Source of the DNA: Latrodectus hesperus
Taxonomy: Eukaryota > Arthropoda > Arachnida > Araneae > Theridiidae
Assembly (NCBI GenBank): GCA_037975125.1
Contig: JAJQOW010000014.1
Coordinates: 6,572,457 to 6,636,456, forward strand
Reading direction: 5' to 3'
DNA length: 64,000 nt
The notes beneath the pieces are model-generated. The model saw nothing but the letters and a program-made list of their open reading frames with translations, ran no database searches and was not told the DNA's origin. The position numbers and the translations under genes were made by a program. This document shows, piece after piece, positions 1-12,317 of this stretch (positions are counted from its first letter, which is position 1; every line of letters starts with the position of its first letter).

Positions 1-784
1 AATCATATTGTAAAATGTTACTATAAGTAAAATGTAGCAGAAAAATCATCAATATATCACTTTAAAATACTTTTATTGCATTTTAATTTTGATTTAATCG
101 TATCATTTGTTATAAATTAAGTTTGTACAAAATTCAATAGGTAATAACAACATTTATTGCATATAAATGTTGCTTATTCTAGTCACTTTTAATTAACAAA
201 ATTGAGTTTATATATGATTATGAGTTTCGATTTAATTTTTAGAGTGAAACAGTAACAACTATTTACGACATCATTCTCATTTAAAATTTTAATTTAAAAG
301 CATATATATTTGTTTCATATTTTTATTTCAGAGTCATGAATTCGTAAATTTGAAATGCGACGATTGCTTCTGGATTTCATAGTGAATCTATTTTAAGATA
401 TTTCGACAATTTTTAGCATCAAGAATTATAAATATAAATTTTTCAATAGTTTTACAATAATGAATTAAGTTTTAATTACATAAATATGTTTTATTAAGAT
501 CATAAATAATTATTAAATTATTATGAAACCTATATTAATATAGACTTATGGATAGTTATAATTTAAGCGAAGAGCATTTTGTATTTATTGTTCTTTGAAG
601 ACAATCATGAAAAATAGTAGATTAGATTACTATTTGAACCATAATTTATATTAGCTATCCATTATATGATGCAAGTTTTAATCTACTGTATACGATTTCA
701 TCAAAAACTCAATCATCTTTAATCTTTTGTAGTGATATTAAAATGAAACTTATTTTACACAAATATGGTGTGAAAAATTTAAAT

Positions 785-833
785 AATGTGATATTCAGCA
801 AGGTAATGCTATTGGTTTGCTGAATATCACATT
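785..833. other. Hairpin H1, copy 1 of the 3.6 kb unit
   Basis: Perfect 17-bp inverted repeat: 785-801 (aatgtgatattcagcaa) pairs with 817-833 around a 15-base spacer. The same hairpin is at 4390-4438 (perfect) and 7984-8032 (one C-to-T change in the right arm, which would still allow G-U pairing in RNA). Function unknown. Confidence 0.85.
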
Positions 834-2296
834 TCATGCACTCACTTAGTTAGCTTGAAAATGCCATTAATAGTAAAAAAAATTAGTTACAAGTTAACAT
901 TTCATAGAATACAAAAAGCAATAAGGAATGAAAAATTTGTTTTTTCAGTAGGACCCAAAAATATTCCCTCGTGATACTAGCACTATTTTGAAATAACATT
1001 CTAGTTAAAAATTTGTGAACTTATATTTACTTTTAAAAGTGAACATCATACTGCAACTCTGTGTTCATACTTATCTTTGGTGTAAAAGAATTTAGAAGAA
1101 ACTCATCACTATGTATTTATTTTCAGAGCTGTAACGCACTGCTTTAATATACATAAATACTATTCTTCATTCTGAATGATTTTCAACAGTTCTTATTTCT
1201 GTTTTAAATTTAGATGAGAGTTTAGTAAAAATTTATCAAATGATTAATTTATGACCTATCAAAGTAATTGTTTTTAATTCATGATTTTATTTACAAGGTT
1301 GTTTTGTAAGGAAATTTTATCAACACTGAAGTTAAATTACATTACATAAATGAATGTCCTTCTCTTATTAATGTTAATATATGTGCGTTTTCATGATTTA
1401 TTGCTACATATATAAAGAAAAATTATAATGATATGGAAAATCATTCATCCAAGTTCAGCTTTTAAAAAGTTTTCTTTCTATTTAACAAAAAAAGGGGGAA
1501 TTACATTTTTCAACACAATTTTATTAAACTAAAAGTTGAATGTTCATATTTTAAGAGTTCATAATCTATTATTTAAAATCTCTTTTTTATTAAAAAATTT
1601 AGTTAAATTCACTGTTCTGTTTAAGGAAATGAGAAAAAAATTAAGAAATACTGAAATTAATTCCTAGCTTATTTATTAATTGAAATTTTTTACAAGAAAA
1701 AAATAACGCAAAGCATACATTGAAAAAAATATTGTTAATGCAACGGCAATAACATATTGTAAATTGTCCTCATTTAAAAAGGATTCATTCTGTTGTCCTT
1801 TTTTTACCTCTTTAATTTTGAAATATTGCTATTTAAGACAAAAACGTGTTGAGGCTATGAGCTGAAGGCGAGCTAAAAATGACAGCAAAGACAAAGTTTG
1901 GAAAAACTCTTGTTTAAAAAATTAAATGAAATGAAATTAAAAATATGGTAAGATAAGATAATTATAAGCTGTACAGTAGTAGTATGACGTGTTGTATCCA
2001 GGCATTTAAAGAAAAGAGTGTCAACAATTCTCTTTAGGTTGTAAGTGAATTGTATTATTGTTTCATCATACAATGCGACAGGAAAAAGATAGTTTCGACA
2101 TCATCAAAATGCTCGTGTTGTTAAAGGGTAACTGTTTGAGCAATAAAGGTAATTGTGCTTAACGACTGCTTGTTATTGTTAAATGTGCATTATATTGTGT
2201 CACTGTGTTAGGACTCACACCGAAGTCAATTCATGTTTAATATATCCTTTCTTTTGTGAGCATTTTTGTGAGCTTTTGTGAGCATTTTGTGAGCAT

Positions 2297-2350
2297 ATGG
2301 CATCTTTGCTCACAGACATATATCCTATATGTCTGTGAGCAAAGTGCCAT
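2297..2350. other. Hairpin H2, copy 1 (one-base bulge)
   Basis: Left arm 2297-2322 and right arm 2326-2350 are complementary around the 3-base loop TCC, with one extra T in the left arm relative to copy 2. Just upstream (about 2253-2296) is a short run of TGTGAGC-containing repeats; TGTGAGC also forms part of the right arm. The two may be related by slippage or foldback replication. Confidence 0.85.
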
Positions 2351-4389
2351 TTTATACTCAATCACGCAGGTAATTATTGTTCTATCACTTTGTAATTAAC
2401 TACATGTTATTAAAGCAAAGTAGTGACTGGGTTACACCTCAACAAAAATAATCTTGTTAAAGGACGATAAGCAGTTTTTTTCTTTCCATCGATAAAGTTA
2501 GGCAACAACAAAATAGAATGTCTAAAAGTATCTCTAGCTGGTGGAAAATTCAACATATAAAAATCTGAAACATTCTTTTGCAGTATATTTTACATTATTT
2601 TCCCCATTTCATTTAACTTTCGAGATAAGACCACTAACTTCTGAATTTTATCATTAACGGCTCTGTAAGCATTTTTGATATGTAAATATCTATGCAATCT
2701 ATATATCTAAGACAATTTTTTGTAATTCTACTGTAAGTTTTCCAAAAATAAGAAAGTGAGACATGATTTTGCTGAGCACTATGTATAACAAAATTCACAA
2801 AATTTTGAATCAAAAATTATCCCATTTTTTATTCCATTACTCTCACGATGTATTCTAACAACATTATAAAACACTTTAGGAATATAATAGCTTGAAAGTA
2901 TTTTACTTTGTTACGAAAGTAATCAAACTCATATATGGGACTACATTATAAGAACTATTCTTGTGAACTTAATTTGAATTTTCTAGGAAATTAACCAACT
3001 ATTTCGTCATATAACATGAAATGGAAATAAATTATTTCGCAGTTTTTTTAAATTAAGGTACTGCTAATAATATTAGCTATTGTAAGCATTAAACGAAAGT
3101 TTATTTGCACACGTAAAAAATAGTATATGTTGTATTCAAAAATTTTGAAGTTTCAATGATTAAAACTTCTTCTTTGTATCTCTTCTTACCATCTTCTTTG
3201 TATTACGGCTTTCTTCTTTAATGTATTAGTACTTTTAACATTATATTCAACTTTAATATGTAATTAGAAGGACTTATATTAAGCTATTTGAAAATTATTT
3301 AACAGAAACTGCAGGCAATCTATCAGGAAAATTCATATTAGTGAATATGAAATATTTGCTCATATGAATATAATATATGATTGTTGTTATTCGATAAATA
3401 TTAAATTTTATTGGAAATGCTTAATAGAAAATGTGTTTTTACTCAGATTAACAAGCTTTTATTGGTATTTGAGCACACAACTGTAATAAAAATTACGTAT
3501 TTTTTATCAAGTTCTTATTGGTACTATATTAAAATCATTTTTGAAACAATTTTACTAAAGTGAATTAGGAAAATATTTATTCTGAACGGATGAAATATAA
3601 GAGTAATCATATTGTAAAATGTTACTATAAGTAAAATGTAGCAGAAAAATCATCAATATATCACTTTAAAGTACTTTTTATTGCATTTTAATTTTGATTT
3701 AATCGTATCATTTGTTATAAATTAAGTTTGTACAAAATTCAATAGGTTATAACAACATTTATTGCATATAAATGTTGCTTATTCTAGTCACTTTTAATTA
3801 ACAAAATTGAGTTTATATATGATTATGAGTTTCGATTTAATTTTTAGAGTGAAACAGTAACAACTATTTACGACATCATTCTCATTTAAAATTTTAATTT
3901 AAAAGCATATATATTTGTTTCATATTTTTATTTCAGAGTCATGAATTCGTAAATTTGAAATGCGACGATTGCTTCTGGATTTCATAGTGAATCTATTTTA
4001 AGATATTTTGACAATTTTTAGCATCAAGAATTATAAATATAAATTTTTCAATAGTTTTACAATAATGAATTAAGTTTTAATTACATAAATATGTTTTATT
4101 AAGATCATAAATAATTATTAAATTATTATGAAACCTATATTAATATAGACTTATGGATAGTTATAATTTAAGCCAAGAGCATTTTGTATTTATTGTTCTT
4201 TGAAGACAATCATGAAAAATAGTAGATTAGATTACTATTTGAACCATAAGTTATATTAGCTATCCATTAGATGATGCAAGTTTTAATCTACCGTATACGA
4301 TTTTATCAAAAACTCGATCATCTTTAATATTTTGCAGTGATATTAAAATGAAACTTATTTTACACAAATATGGTGTGAAAAATTTAAAT

Positions 4390-4438
4390 AATGTGATATT
4401 CAGCAAGGTAATGCTATTGGTTTGCTGAATATCACATT
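4390..4438. other. Hairpin H1, copy 2
   Basis: Exact counterpart of the 785-833 hairpin: arms 4390-4406 and 4422-4438, spacer 15 bases, fully paired. Confidence 0.85.
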
Positions 4439-5896
4439 TCATGCACTCACTTAGTTAGCTTGAAAATGCCATTAATAGTAAAAAAAATTAGTTACAAGTT
4501 AACATTTCATAGAATACAAAAAGCAATAAGGAATGAAAAATTTGTTTTTTCAGTAGGACCCAAAAATATTCCCTCGTGATACTAGCACTATTTTGAAATA
4601 ACATTCTAGTTAAAAATTTGTGAACTTATATTTACTTTTAAAAGTGAACATCATACTGCAACTCTGTGTTCATACTTATCTTTGGTGTAAAAGAATTTAG
4701 AAGAAACTCATCATATGTATTTATTTTCAGAGCTGTAACGCTGCCTTAATATACATAAATACTATTCTTCATTCTGAATGATTTTCAACAGTTCTTATTT
4801 CTGTTTTAAATTTAGATGAGAGTTTAGTAAAAATTTATCAAATGATTAATTTATGACCTATCAAAGTAATTGTTTTTAATTCATGATTTTATTTACAAGG
4901 TTGTTTTGTAAGGAAATTTTATCAACACTGAAGTTAAATTACATTACATAAATGAATGTCCTTCTCTTATTAATGTTAATATATGTGCGTTTTCATGATT
5001 TATTGCTACATATATAAAGAAAAATTATAATGATATGGAAAATCATTCATCCAAGTTCAGCTTTTAAAAGTTTTCTTTCTATTTAACAAAAAAAGGGGGA
5101 ATTACATTTTTCAACACAATTTTATTAAACTAAAAGTTGAATGTTCATATTTTAAGAGTTCATAATCTATTATTTAAAATCTCTTTTTATTAAAAAATTT
5201 AGTTAAATTCACTGTTCTGTTTAAGGAAATGAGAAAAAAATTAAGAAATACTGAAATTAATTCCTAGCTTATTTATTAATTGAAATTTTTTACAAGAAAA
5301 AAATAACGCAAAGCATACATTGAAAAAAATATTGTTAATGCAACGGCAATAACATATTGTAAATTGTCCTCATTTAAAAAGGATTCATTCTGTTGTCCTT
5401 TTTTTACCTCTTTAATTTTGAAATATTGCTATTTAAGACAAAAACGTGTTGAGGCTATGAGCTGAAGGCGAGCTAAAAATGACAGCAAAGACAAAGTTTG
5501 GAAAAACTCTTGTTTAAAAAATTAAATGAAATGAAATTAAAAATATGGTAAGATAAGATAATTATAAGCTGTACAGTAGTAGTATGACGTGTTGTATCCA
5601 GGCATTTAAAGAAAAGAGTGTCAACAATTCTCTTTAGGTTGTAAGTGAATTGTATTATTGTTTCATCATACAATGCGACAGGAAAAAGATAGTTTCGACA
5701 TCATCAAAATGCTCGTGTTGTTAAAGGGTAACTGTTTGAGCAATAAAGGTAATTGTGCTTAACGACTGCTTGTTATTGTTAAATGTGCATTATATTGTGT
5801 CACTGTGTTAGGACTCACACCGAAGTCAATTCATGTTTAATATATCCTTTCTTTTGTGAGCATTTTTGTGAGCTTTTGTGAGCATTTTGTGAGCAT

Positions 5897-5949
5897 ATGG
5901 CACTTTGCTCACAGACATATATCCTATATGTCTGTGAGCAAAGTGCCAT
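5897..5949. other. Hairpin H2, copy 2: perfect 25-bp arms
   Basis: Arms 5897-5921 and 5925-5949 are perfect reverse complements around the loop TCC. It begins atggcactttgctcacagac. This is one of the longest near-perfect palindromes in the window. Copy 1 carries a one-base bulge and copy 3 has lost the left arm, so this copy shows the intact form. Confidence 0.9.
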
Positions 5950-7203
5950 TTTATACTCAATCACGCAGGTAATTATTGTTCTATCACTTTGTAATTAACT
6001 ACATGTTATTAAAGCAAAGTAGTGACTGGGTTACACCTCAACAAAAATAATCTTGTTAAAGGACGATAAGCAGTTTTTTTCTTTCCATCGATAAAGTTAG
6101 GCAACAACAAAATAGAATGTCTAAAAGTATCTCTAGCTGGTGGAAAATTCAACATATAAAAATCTGAAACATTCTTTTGCAGTATATTTTACATTATTTT
6201 CCCCATTTCATTTAACTTTCGAGATAAGACCACTAACTTCTGAATTTTATCATTAACGGCTCTGTAAGCATTTTTGATATGTAAATATCTATGCAATCTA
6301 TATATCTAAGACAATTTTTTGTAATTCTACTGTAAGTTTTCCAAAAATAAGAAAGTGAGACATGATTTTGCTGAGCACTATGTATAACAAAATTCACAAA
6401 ATTTTGAATCAAAAATTATCCCATTTTTTATTCCATTACTCTCACGATGTATTCTAACAACATTATAAAACACTTTAGGAATATAATAGCTTGAAAGTAT
6501 TTTACTTTGTTACGAAAGTAATCAAACTCATATATGGGACTACATTATAAGAACTATTCTTGTGAACTTAATTTGAATTTTCTAGGAAATTAACCAACTA
6601 TTTCGTCATATAACATGAAATGGAAATAAATTATTTCGCAGTTTTTTTAAATTAAGGTACTGCTAATAATATTAGCTATTGTAAGCATTAAACGAAAGTT
6701 TATTTGCACACGTAAAAAATAGTATATGTTGTATTCAAAAATTTTGAAGTTTCAATGATTAAAACTTCTTCTTTGTATCTCTTCTTACCATCTTCTTTGT
6801 ATTACGGCTTTCTTCTTTAATGTATTAGTACTTTTAACATTATATTCAACTTTAATATGTAATTAGAAGGACTTATATTAAGCTATTTGAAAATTATTTA
6901 ACAGAAACTGCAGGCAATCTATCAGGAAAATTCATATTAGTGAATATGAAATATTTGCTCATATGAATATAATATATGATTGTTGTTATTCGATAAATAT
7001 TAAATTTTATTGGAAATGCTTAATAGAAAATGTGTTTTTACTCAGATTAACAAGCTTTTATTGGTATTTGAGCACACAACTGTAATAAAAATTACGTATT
7101 TTTTATCAAGTTCTTATTGGTACTATATTAAAATCATTTTTGAAACAATTTTACTAAAGTGAATTAGGAAAATATTTATTCTGAACGGATGAAATATAAG
7201 AGT

Positions 7204-10200
7204 AATCATATTGTAAAATGTTACTATAAGTAAAATGTAGCAGAAAAATCATCAATATATCACTTTAAAGTACTTTTATTGCATTTTAATTTTGATTTAA
7301 TCGTATCATTTGTTATAAATTAAGTTTGTACAAAATTCAATAGGTAATAACAACATTTATTGCATATAAATGTTGCTTATTCTAGTCACTTTTAATTAAC
7401 AAAATTGAGTTAATTTTCATGAGTTTTGATTTAATTTTTAGAGTGAAACCGTAACAACTATTTACGACATCATTCTCATTTAAAATTTTAATTTAAAAGC
7501 ATATATATTTGTTTCATATTTTTATTTCAGAGTCATGAATTCGTAAATTTGAGATGCGTCGATTGCTTATGGATTTCACAGTGAATCTATTTTAAGATAT
7601 TTCGACAATTTTTAGCATCAAGAATTATAAATATAAATTTTTCAATAGTTTTACAATAATGAATTAAGTTTTAATTACATAAATATGTTTTATTACGATC
7701 ATAAATAATTATTAAATTATTATGAAACCTATATTAATATAGACTTATGGATAGTTATAATTTAAGCCAAGAGCATTTTGTATTTATTGTTCTTTGAAGA
7801 CAATCATGAAAAATAGTACATTAGATAACTATTTGAACCATAAGTTATATTAGCAATCCATTAGATGATGCAAGTTTTAATCTACTGTATACGATTTCAT
7901 CAAAAACTCAATCATCTTTAATATTTTGCAGTGATATTAAAATGAAACTTATTTTACACAAATATGGTGGGAAAAATATTGAAAATGTGATATTCAGCAA
8001 GGTAATGTTATTGGTTTGTTGAATATCACATTTCATGCACTCACTTAGTTAGCTTGAAAATGCCATTAATAGTAAAAAAAATTAGTTACAAGTTAACATT
8101 TCATATAATACAAAAAGCAATAAGGAATGAAAAATTTGTTTTTCAGGAGGACCCAAAAATATTCCCTCGTGATACTAGCACTATTTTGAAATAACATTCT
8201 AGTTAAAAATTTGTGAACTTATATTTACTTTTAAAAGTGAACATCATACTGCAACTCTGTGTTCATACTTATCTTTGGTGTAAAAGAATTTAGAAGAAAC
8301 TCATCATATGTATTTATTTTCAGAGCTGTAACGCGCTGCCTTAATATACATAAATACTATTCTTCATTCTGAATGATTTTCAACAGTTCTTATTTCTGTT
8401 TTAAATTTAGATGAGAGTTTAGTAGAAATTTATCAAATGTTTAATTTATGACCTATCAAAATAATTGTTTTTATTCATGATTTTATTTTCAAGATTGCTT
8501 TGTAAGGAAATTTTATCAACACTGAAGCTAAATTACATTACATAAATTCCGTCAAATGAATGTCCTTCTCTTATTAATGTTAATATATGTGCGTTTTCAT
8601 GATTTATTGCTAGATATATAGAGAAAAATTATTAAATGGAAAATCATTCATCAAAGTTCAGCTTTTAAAAAGTTTTCTTTCTATTTAACAAAAAAAGGGG
8701 GAATTACATTTTTCAACACAATTTTATTAAACTAAAAGTTGAATGTTCATATTTTAAGAGTTCATAATCTATTATTTAAAATCTATAGTTAAATTCACTG
8801 TTCAGTTTAAGGGAATGAGAAAAAAATTAAGAAATACTGAAATTAATTCATAGCTTATTTATTAATTGAAATTTTTTACAAGAAAAAATAACGCAAAGCA
8901 TACATTGAAAAAAAATATTGTTAATGCAACGGCAATAACATGTTGTAAATTGTCCTCGTTTAAAAAGGATGCATTCTGTTGTCCTTTTTTACCTCCTTAA
9001 TTTTGAAATATTGCTATTTAAGACAAAAATGTGTTGAGGCTATGAGCTAAAGGCGAGCTAAAAATGACAGCAACGACAAAGTTTGGAAAAGCTCTTGTTT
9101 AAAAAATTAAATGAAATGAAATAAAAAATATGGTAAAATAAGATAATTATAAGCTGTACAGTAGTAGTATTATATGACGTGTAGTATCCAGGCATTTAAA
9201 GAAAAGAGTGTCAACAATTCTCTTTAGGTTGTAAGTGAATTGTATTATTGTTTCATCATACAATGCGACAGGAAAAAGATAGTTTCGACATCATCAAAAT
9301 GCTCGTGTTGTTAAAGGGTAACTGTTTGAGCAATAAAGGTAATTGTGCTTAACGACTGCTTGTTATTGTTAAATGTGCATTTTATTGTGTCACTGTGTTA
9401 AGAGTCACACCGAAGTCAATTCATGTTTAATATATCCTTTCTTTTCTTGCCTGTGAGCAAAGTGTCATTTTATACTCAATCACGCAGGTAATTATTGTTC
9501 TATCACTTTGACTACAAGTTATTAATACAAAGTAGTGACTGGGTTACACCTCAACAAAAATAATCTTGTTAAAGGACGATAAGCAGTTTTTTTTCTTTCC
9601 ATCGATAAAGTTAGGCAGCAACAAAATAGAATGTCTAAAAGTATCTCTAGCAGGGGGAAAATTCGACATATAAAAATCTGAAACATTATTTTTCAGTATA
9701 TTTTATATTATTTTCCCTATTTCATTTAACTTTCGAGATAAGACCACTAACTTCTGAATTTTATCATTAACGGCTCTGTAAGCATTCTTGATATGTAAAT
9801 ATCTATGCCAAGACAATTTTTTGTAATTCTACTGTGAGTTTTCCAAAAATAAGAAAGTGAGACATGATTTTGCTGAGCACTATGTATAACAAAATTCACA
9901 AAATTTTGAATCAAAAATTATCCCATTTTTTATTCCATTACTCTCACGATGTATTCTAACAACATTATAAAACACTTTAGGAATATAATAGCTTGAAAGT
10001 ATTTTACTTTGTTACGAAAGTAATCAAACTCATATATTGGACTACATTATAAGAACTATTCTTGTGAACTTAATTTGAATTTTCTAGGAAATTAACCAGT
10101 TATTTCGTCATACAACATGAAATGGAAATGAATTATTTCTCAATTTTTAAATTAAGGTGCTGATAATAATATTAACTATTGTAAGCATTAAAGGAAAGTT

Positions 10201-10268
10201 TATTTGCACATGTAAGAAATAGTATATGTTGTATGCAAAAATTATGAAAGTTTCAATGATTAAAACTT
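7204..10268. repeat. 3.6 kb tandem repeat, copy 3 (3'-truncated, more diverged)
   Basis: Third copy. Homology to copies 1 and 2 runs from 7204 to about 10268 (ending tcaatgattaaaactt) and then stops, so roughly the last 0.43 kb of the unit is missing. It carries many more substitutions and small indels than copies 1 and 2 show between themselves. The left arm of hairpin H2 and the adjacent TGTGAGC repeats are deleted near 9441-9456. It marks the older right edge of the array. Confidence 0.93.
7984..8032. other. Hairpin H1, copy 3
   Basis: Arms 7984-8000 and 8016-8032, same spacer length as the other copies, with a single C-to-T in the right arm. Pairing is otherwise retained although the surrounding copy is clearly diverged. 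Confidence 0.8.
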
Positions 10269-10454
10269 ATCACGTTACAATTATTGCAGCAATCAATGAA
10301 ATATTAATCATCGAATTTAAAGTTACTCAGCTATATAATAATGTTTATCTAAGCAATAATGATCCACAAATAGAATTCAAACGAACAAATAATAGTATAA
10401 TCTTATTCAATAGTCAAGATGTTTATCAAACATGTTAGCAAAACAACTTGTTTT
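10269..10454. other. Unassigned spacer at array edge
   Basis: AT-rich sequence between the end of copy 3 and the diverged unit fragment. No gene seen. It contains aattattgcagcaa (10279-10292), which also occurs at the LINE insertion site at 13421; this may be chance. Confidence 0.4.
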
Positions 10455-10626
10455 ACACCTCAACAAAAAATCTCTTTGTTGTACGACGGGCAGTTTTTTC
10501 TTTTTCCTGCTTGTTTCTATGTCGATAAAGTAGGCAACAACGAAATAGAATGTCTCAGAATATCCCTAGCAGGGTGAAAAAGTGCAACAATATATTAAAA
10601 ACTGAAACATTCCTTTTGCGGTATAG
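10455..10626. repeat. Diverged fragment of the 3.6 kb unit
   Basis: Matches the part of the unit at about 2434-2588 of copy 1 in the same orientation. Shared landmarks are acacctcaacaaaaa, a cagtttttt run, aggcaacaac.aaatagaat and ctgaaacatt followed by cttttgcggtata. It differs by many substitutions and a roughly 20-base insertion. In normal unit order this segment lies upstream of the point where copy 3 breaks off, so this is a displaced remnant of an older unit. Confidence 0.75.
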
Positions 10627-11000
10627 TTTTTTTCGGGTGCGATAAGAGTCTCCCCCGCAGACTCAAAAACGGGTAAAAAATAAAGGGTTGGGAGGGTGCA
10701 GCGGCAGACTTAGTCGTAAAAAGTTCCAGGGTATTCGACCAAAAGCAACCGCTTTGCGATAAATGGAATAATATATATTTTGGTCGCGAGACAAGCTAAG
10801 CATTTACGGCATACCCTAGGAGCTCTTTGTTCCGATAACTGAGGGCATGAAGCATCTTGGCGAAGGAAACGTGAGATTGTTTGTTTATCGAACCGAGATT
10901 AAAGATTGTTCGCCAGTCCCAGAGCGTCCAATAGAGGTTGTATTATATCGATTTGGCAAGTTTACTCGAAAGAGAAGGAGAAAACTCATAAAATATTTAA
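10627..11000. other. CpG-rich, higher-GC segment of unknown nature
   Basis: About 370 bases that are clearly richer in GC and CpG than their surroundings (for example the stretches around 10,700-10,760, 10,785-10,795 and 10,880-10,930). It starts immediately at the right edge of the diverged array fragment. No coherent long frame and no transposase, RT or tRNA motif is seen. It could be a promoter or 5' exon, or an unrecognised mobile element. Confidence 0.4.
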
Positions 11001-12302
11001 TGCCTTGAATAGATTGTGTTTTACGTACATTAAGCTCTCTACAAGAGAAATGTGTTATATTTTTATAAATAAATTACTTTTAGTAATAACGAAACTGTAA
11101 ATAGGATGTTAGAGAAATGGTTTTTGGTTAATAAATATTAAATTTGTTTATTAAATGCGAGAAGAAGTAATCTATATAATATATAAATTAATTACAAGAA
11201 AGAATAAAAATGTTGAAGATAGTATTTTGATGTTGTTATAGGTGAAATTTTAAAATGTAAACTCTTATTGAATATCAATTTTAACATATTAATTTCAAGT
11301 TCATTAAATGAATATCGCTTATTTGCTCCAAAATTTTTAAATGACCAACACATACTAGATATTTTATAGTTAAACCTTAATAAACTTGTATTCTTAATAC
11401 AAAATCCCAAAATATATAAATACCTCCTTGTGAAAAAAATATTATCTTAAATTATTTAAAAGAATAAATTCAAATTTTCCTTGAATTCAAAATATAATGT
11501 GATGAGCAAATGATTAAAATTTCACAGTTACCACGCATGCGTACACGGATTAGCACATGAGTTCTGAACTATTGCTGAAACCGCCCTAAAAGGATAATGA
11601 AATTGTCTTTGATTAATTATTTCAAGTAATCATTATGGATGAAGTAACTATGTATCTTCGGAGAAAGAAAACGACATTTCAGAATTTAGATAGAGTTGGG
11701 TAAATTATGGAGTTACACACGGAGAGTTATGTGAGTTTCACGATAAGTGATTTTCTCCCAACAAATCTCCTTTTAATTTATGAAACTGATAGCTGCATAT
11801 ATGTTAAAAGCTATGCCATGAATCTTGATTGCTTAATTGAACATCATAATAGTGTAACACTATGCTGTCCGATTATACTAAATTAATAAAACTTAAAATT
11901 ATGTTCAAAGGCATAATTTCGTATAGTGAAGAATACTGATAATACGAATTGTGGGAAATATTAATAAAGATATGTACGTCATTGAAAGGGGCTGGAACAA
12001 GAAGTCGTTTCTCTTTGTCAAGATATTTCTAAAATAATTCTTCATTAGGATATCAGCTCAAGTGCTACAAAGAATGATTAATACTTCTTTTCAACAGAAC
12101 ACATAGCATTTCTTATTTTTCGTTGATACACAGAATATTGAACACGAGTAGGACTATGTAAATTAATGTTTCTTTTGTGATCTTCGCATTGCAGTTCTTA
12201 GAGAAGAAATTTACATACACATGCTTTAAAACAATGTGGAATAGTTTTCAAGAGATAGACATTTAAAATCTGTTTGCTGTCGGGCATATCGTGTAACAAC
12301 AC
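11001..12302. other. No gene recognised
   Basis: AT-rich sequence with short random frames only. A slightly GC-richer patch near 11,530-11,600 shows no recognisable motif. Confidence 0.5.
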
Positions 12303-12317
12303 TTATTGCAGCAAGAA
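12303..12317. repeat. Target-site duplication, left of LINE
   Basis: The 15-mer ttattgcagcaagaa is repeated exactly at 13423-13437. It brackets the LINE fragment, as expected for target-primed reverse transcription. Confidence 0.85.

Larger units (their letters stand above)
1..3604. repeat. 3.6 kb tandem repeat, copy 1
   Basis: First visible copy of a head-to-tail unit. Its opening bases (aatcatattgtaaaatg) recur at 3605 and 7204, giving periods of 3604 and 3599 bp. Copies 1 and 2 are almost identical by eye, above all from about 1200 to the unit end. No conserved reading frame exists: a 66-codon minus frame at 1873-2073 recurs in copy 2 but is broken by a 4-base insertion in copy 3. The unit is AT-rich and carries two hairpins (785-833 and 2297-2350). 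Because the window begins inside homologous sequence, the array very likely continues to the left. It resembles no transposon I know, so I call it a macrosatellite or recent segmental tandem duplication. Confidence 0.95.
3605..7203. repeat. 3.6 kb tandem repeat, copy 2
   Basis: Second copy, 3599 bp. From about 5200 to 7203 it matches copy 1 almost base for base. In the first 1.2 kb it shares several variants with copy 3 against copy 1 (for example aagccaagagc rather than aagcgaagagc, and tcatcatatg rather than tcatcactatg). It also has private changes. No coding content is recognised. Confidence 0.95.

Noticed and set aside
1873..5673. Identical 66-codon minus frames at 1873-2073 and 5473-5673
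   Set aside because: Identity comes from the tandem duplication; the third copy breaks the frame with a 4-base insertion and there is no protein-like composition.
1..10268. CRISPR-like or LTR interpretation of the 3.6 kb repeats
   Set aside because: The units are contiguous head-to-tail with no spacers, no TG/CA ends and no retroelement coding sequence; organism features are eukaryotic.
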